The notes below the pieces were generated by a model. That model did not search any database. It had not been told where the DNA came from and saw only the letters and a list, made by a program, of their open reading frames with translations. A stretch of 64,000 nucleotides of DNA from NCBI RefSeq assembly GCF_031877795.1, contig NC_133948.1, positions 10,710,948 to 10,774,947 of the forward strand, read 5' to 3'. Origin of the DNA: Strix aluco. Taxonomy: Eukaryota; Chordata; Aves; Strigiformes; Strigidae. Positions 63,827-64,000 of this stretch are shown here, piece by piece. A program made the position numbers and the translations under genes. Numbering within the stretch: position 1 is the first letter of the stretch; each line of letters opens with the position of its first letter.

Positions 63827-64000
63827 GTGAGTGGCGCCATGTGTGGGGTGGGGGGTATCGGGACTGTGTGGGGCTCAGACCCCTGTGTCCCCTGCACCCT
63901 GGGCAGCATCAGCGAGGCCACAGTGGGGAGCGTGGCTTGGAAAAGGGCAAATCCACCCACACCACTCCAAGGTGGGAATGGTTAGAGGAGCTTCACTTTC
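63827..64000 (+). other. CA15 intron 2 (partial)
   Basis: GC-rich intron sequence that runs off the window. The remaining CA15 exons are not present. Confidence 0.75.

Noticed and set aside
1-64000. CRISPR arrays, bacterial insertion sequences, phage genes or tRNA/rRNA genes
   Set aside because: None of the required repeat, coding or RNA signatures are visible; the window is vertebrate nuclear DNA.

Overview
This is eukaryotic, vertebrate nuclear DNA, almost certainly from a bird. The reasons are long AT-rich introns with GT-AG splice signals, a CpG-island promoter, fragments with the 3' end of CR1 LINEs, an LTR remnant like those of avian endogenous retroviruses, and a very GC-rich right end. 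The species cannot be fixed from the window. There is no operon, CRISPR array, phage or bacterial mobile element.

The window is dominated by one plus-strand gene, DGCR2 (integral membrane protein DGCR2/IDD, an orthologue of the gene in the human 22q11 DiGeorge critical region). Its CpG-island promoter lies at about 5.86-6.40 kb. Ten coding exons run from 6404 to 51643 and encode a predicted 542-residue type I membrane protein: signal peptide, LDL-receptor class A domain, C-type-lectin-like domain, VWC domain, one transmembrane helix, and a cytoplasmic tail with two PPPPY motifs and a PDZ-ligand-like C-terminus. All splice phases agree across the model. Intron 1 is 20.6 kb. Most introns hold no recognisable gene. 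Introns 6 and 7 carry two CR1 fragments and an antisense LTR. The 3' UTR starts at 51644, has a good poly(A) site at 53812-53817, and may extend to 56459.

Downstream, from about 61.8 kb to the end, lies the 5' part of a second plus-strand gene: a secreted or GPI-type carbonic anhydrase best matching CA15 (exon 1 at 61995-62061, exon 2 at 63791-63826, rest outside the window). The DGCR2-CA15 neighbourhood is the same as in mouse.

The first 5.4 kb and the 56.5-61.7 kb interval hold no gene I can name. At 385-483 a minus-strand stretch resembles a terminal coding exon of an unidentified gene.

The observations most worth checking are an in-frame 33-nt candidate microexon in DGCR2 intron 1, a five-codon upstream ORF whose stop abuts the DGCR2 start codon, and an odd acceptor at exon 4. 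I found no evidence of a wholly new biological system.
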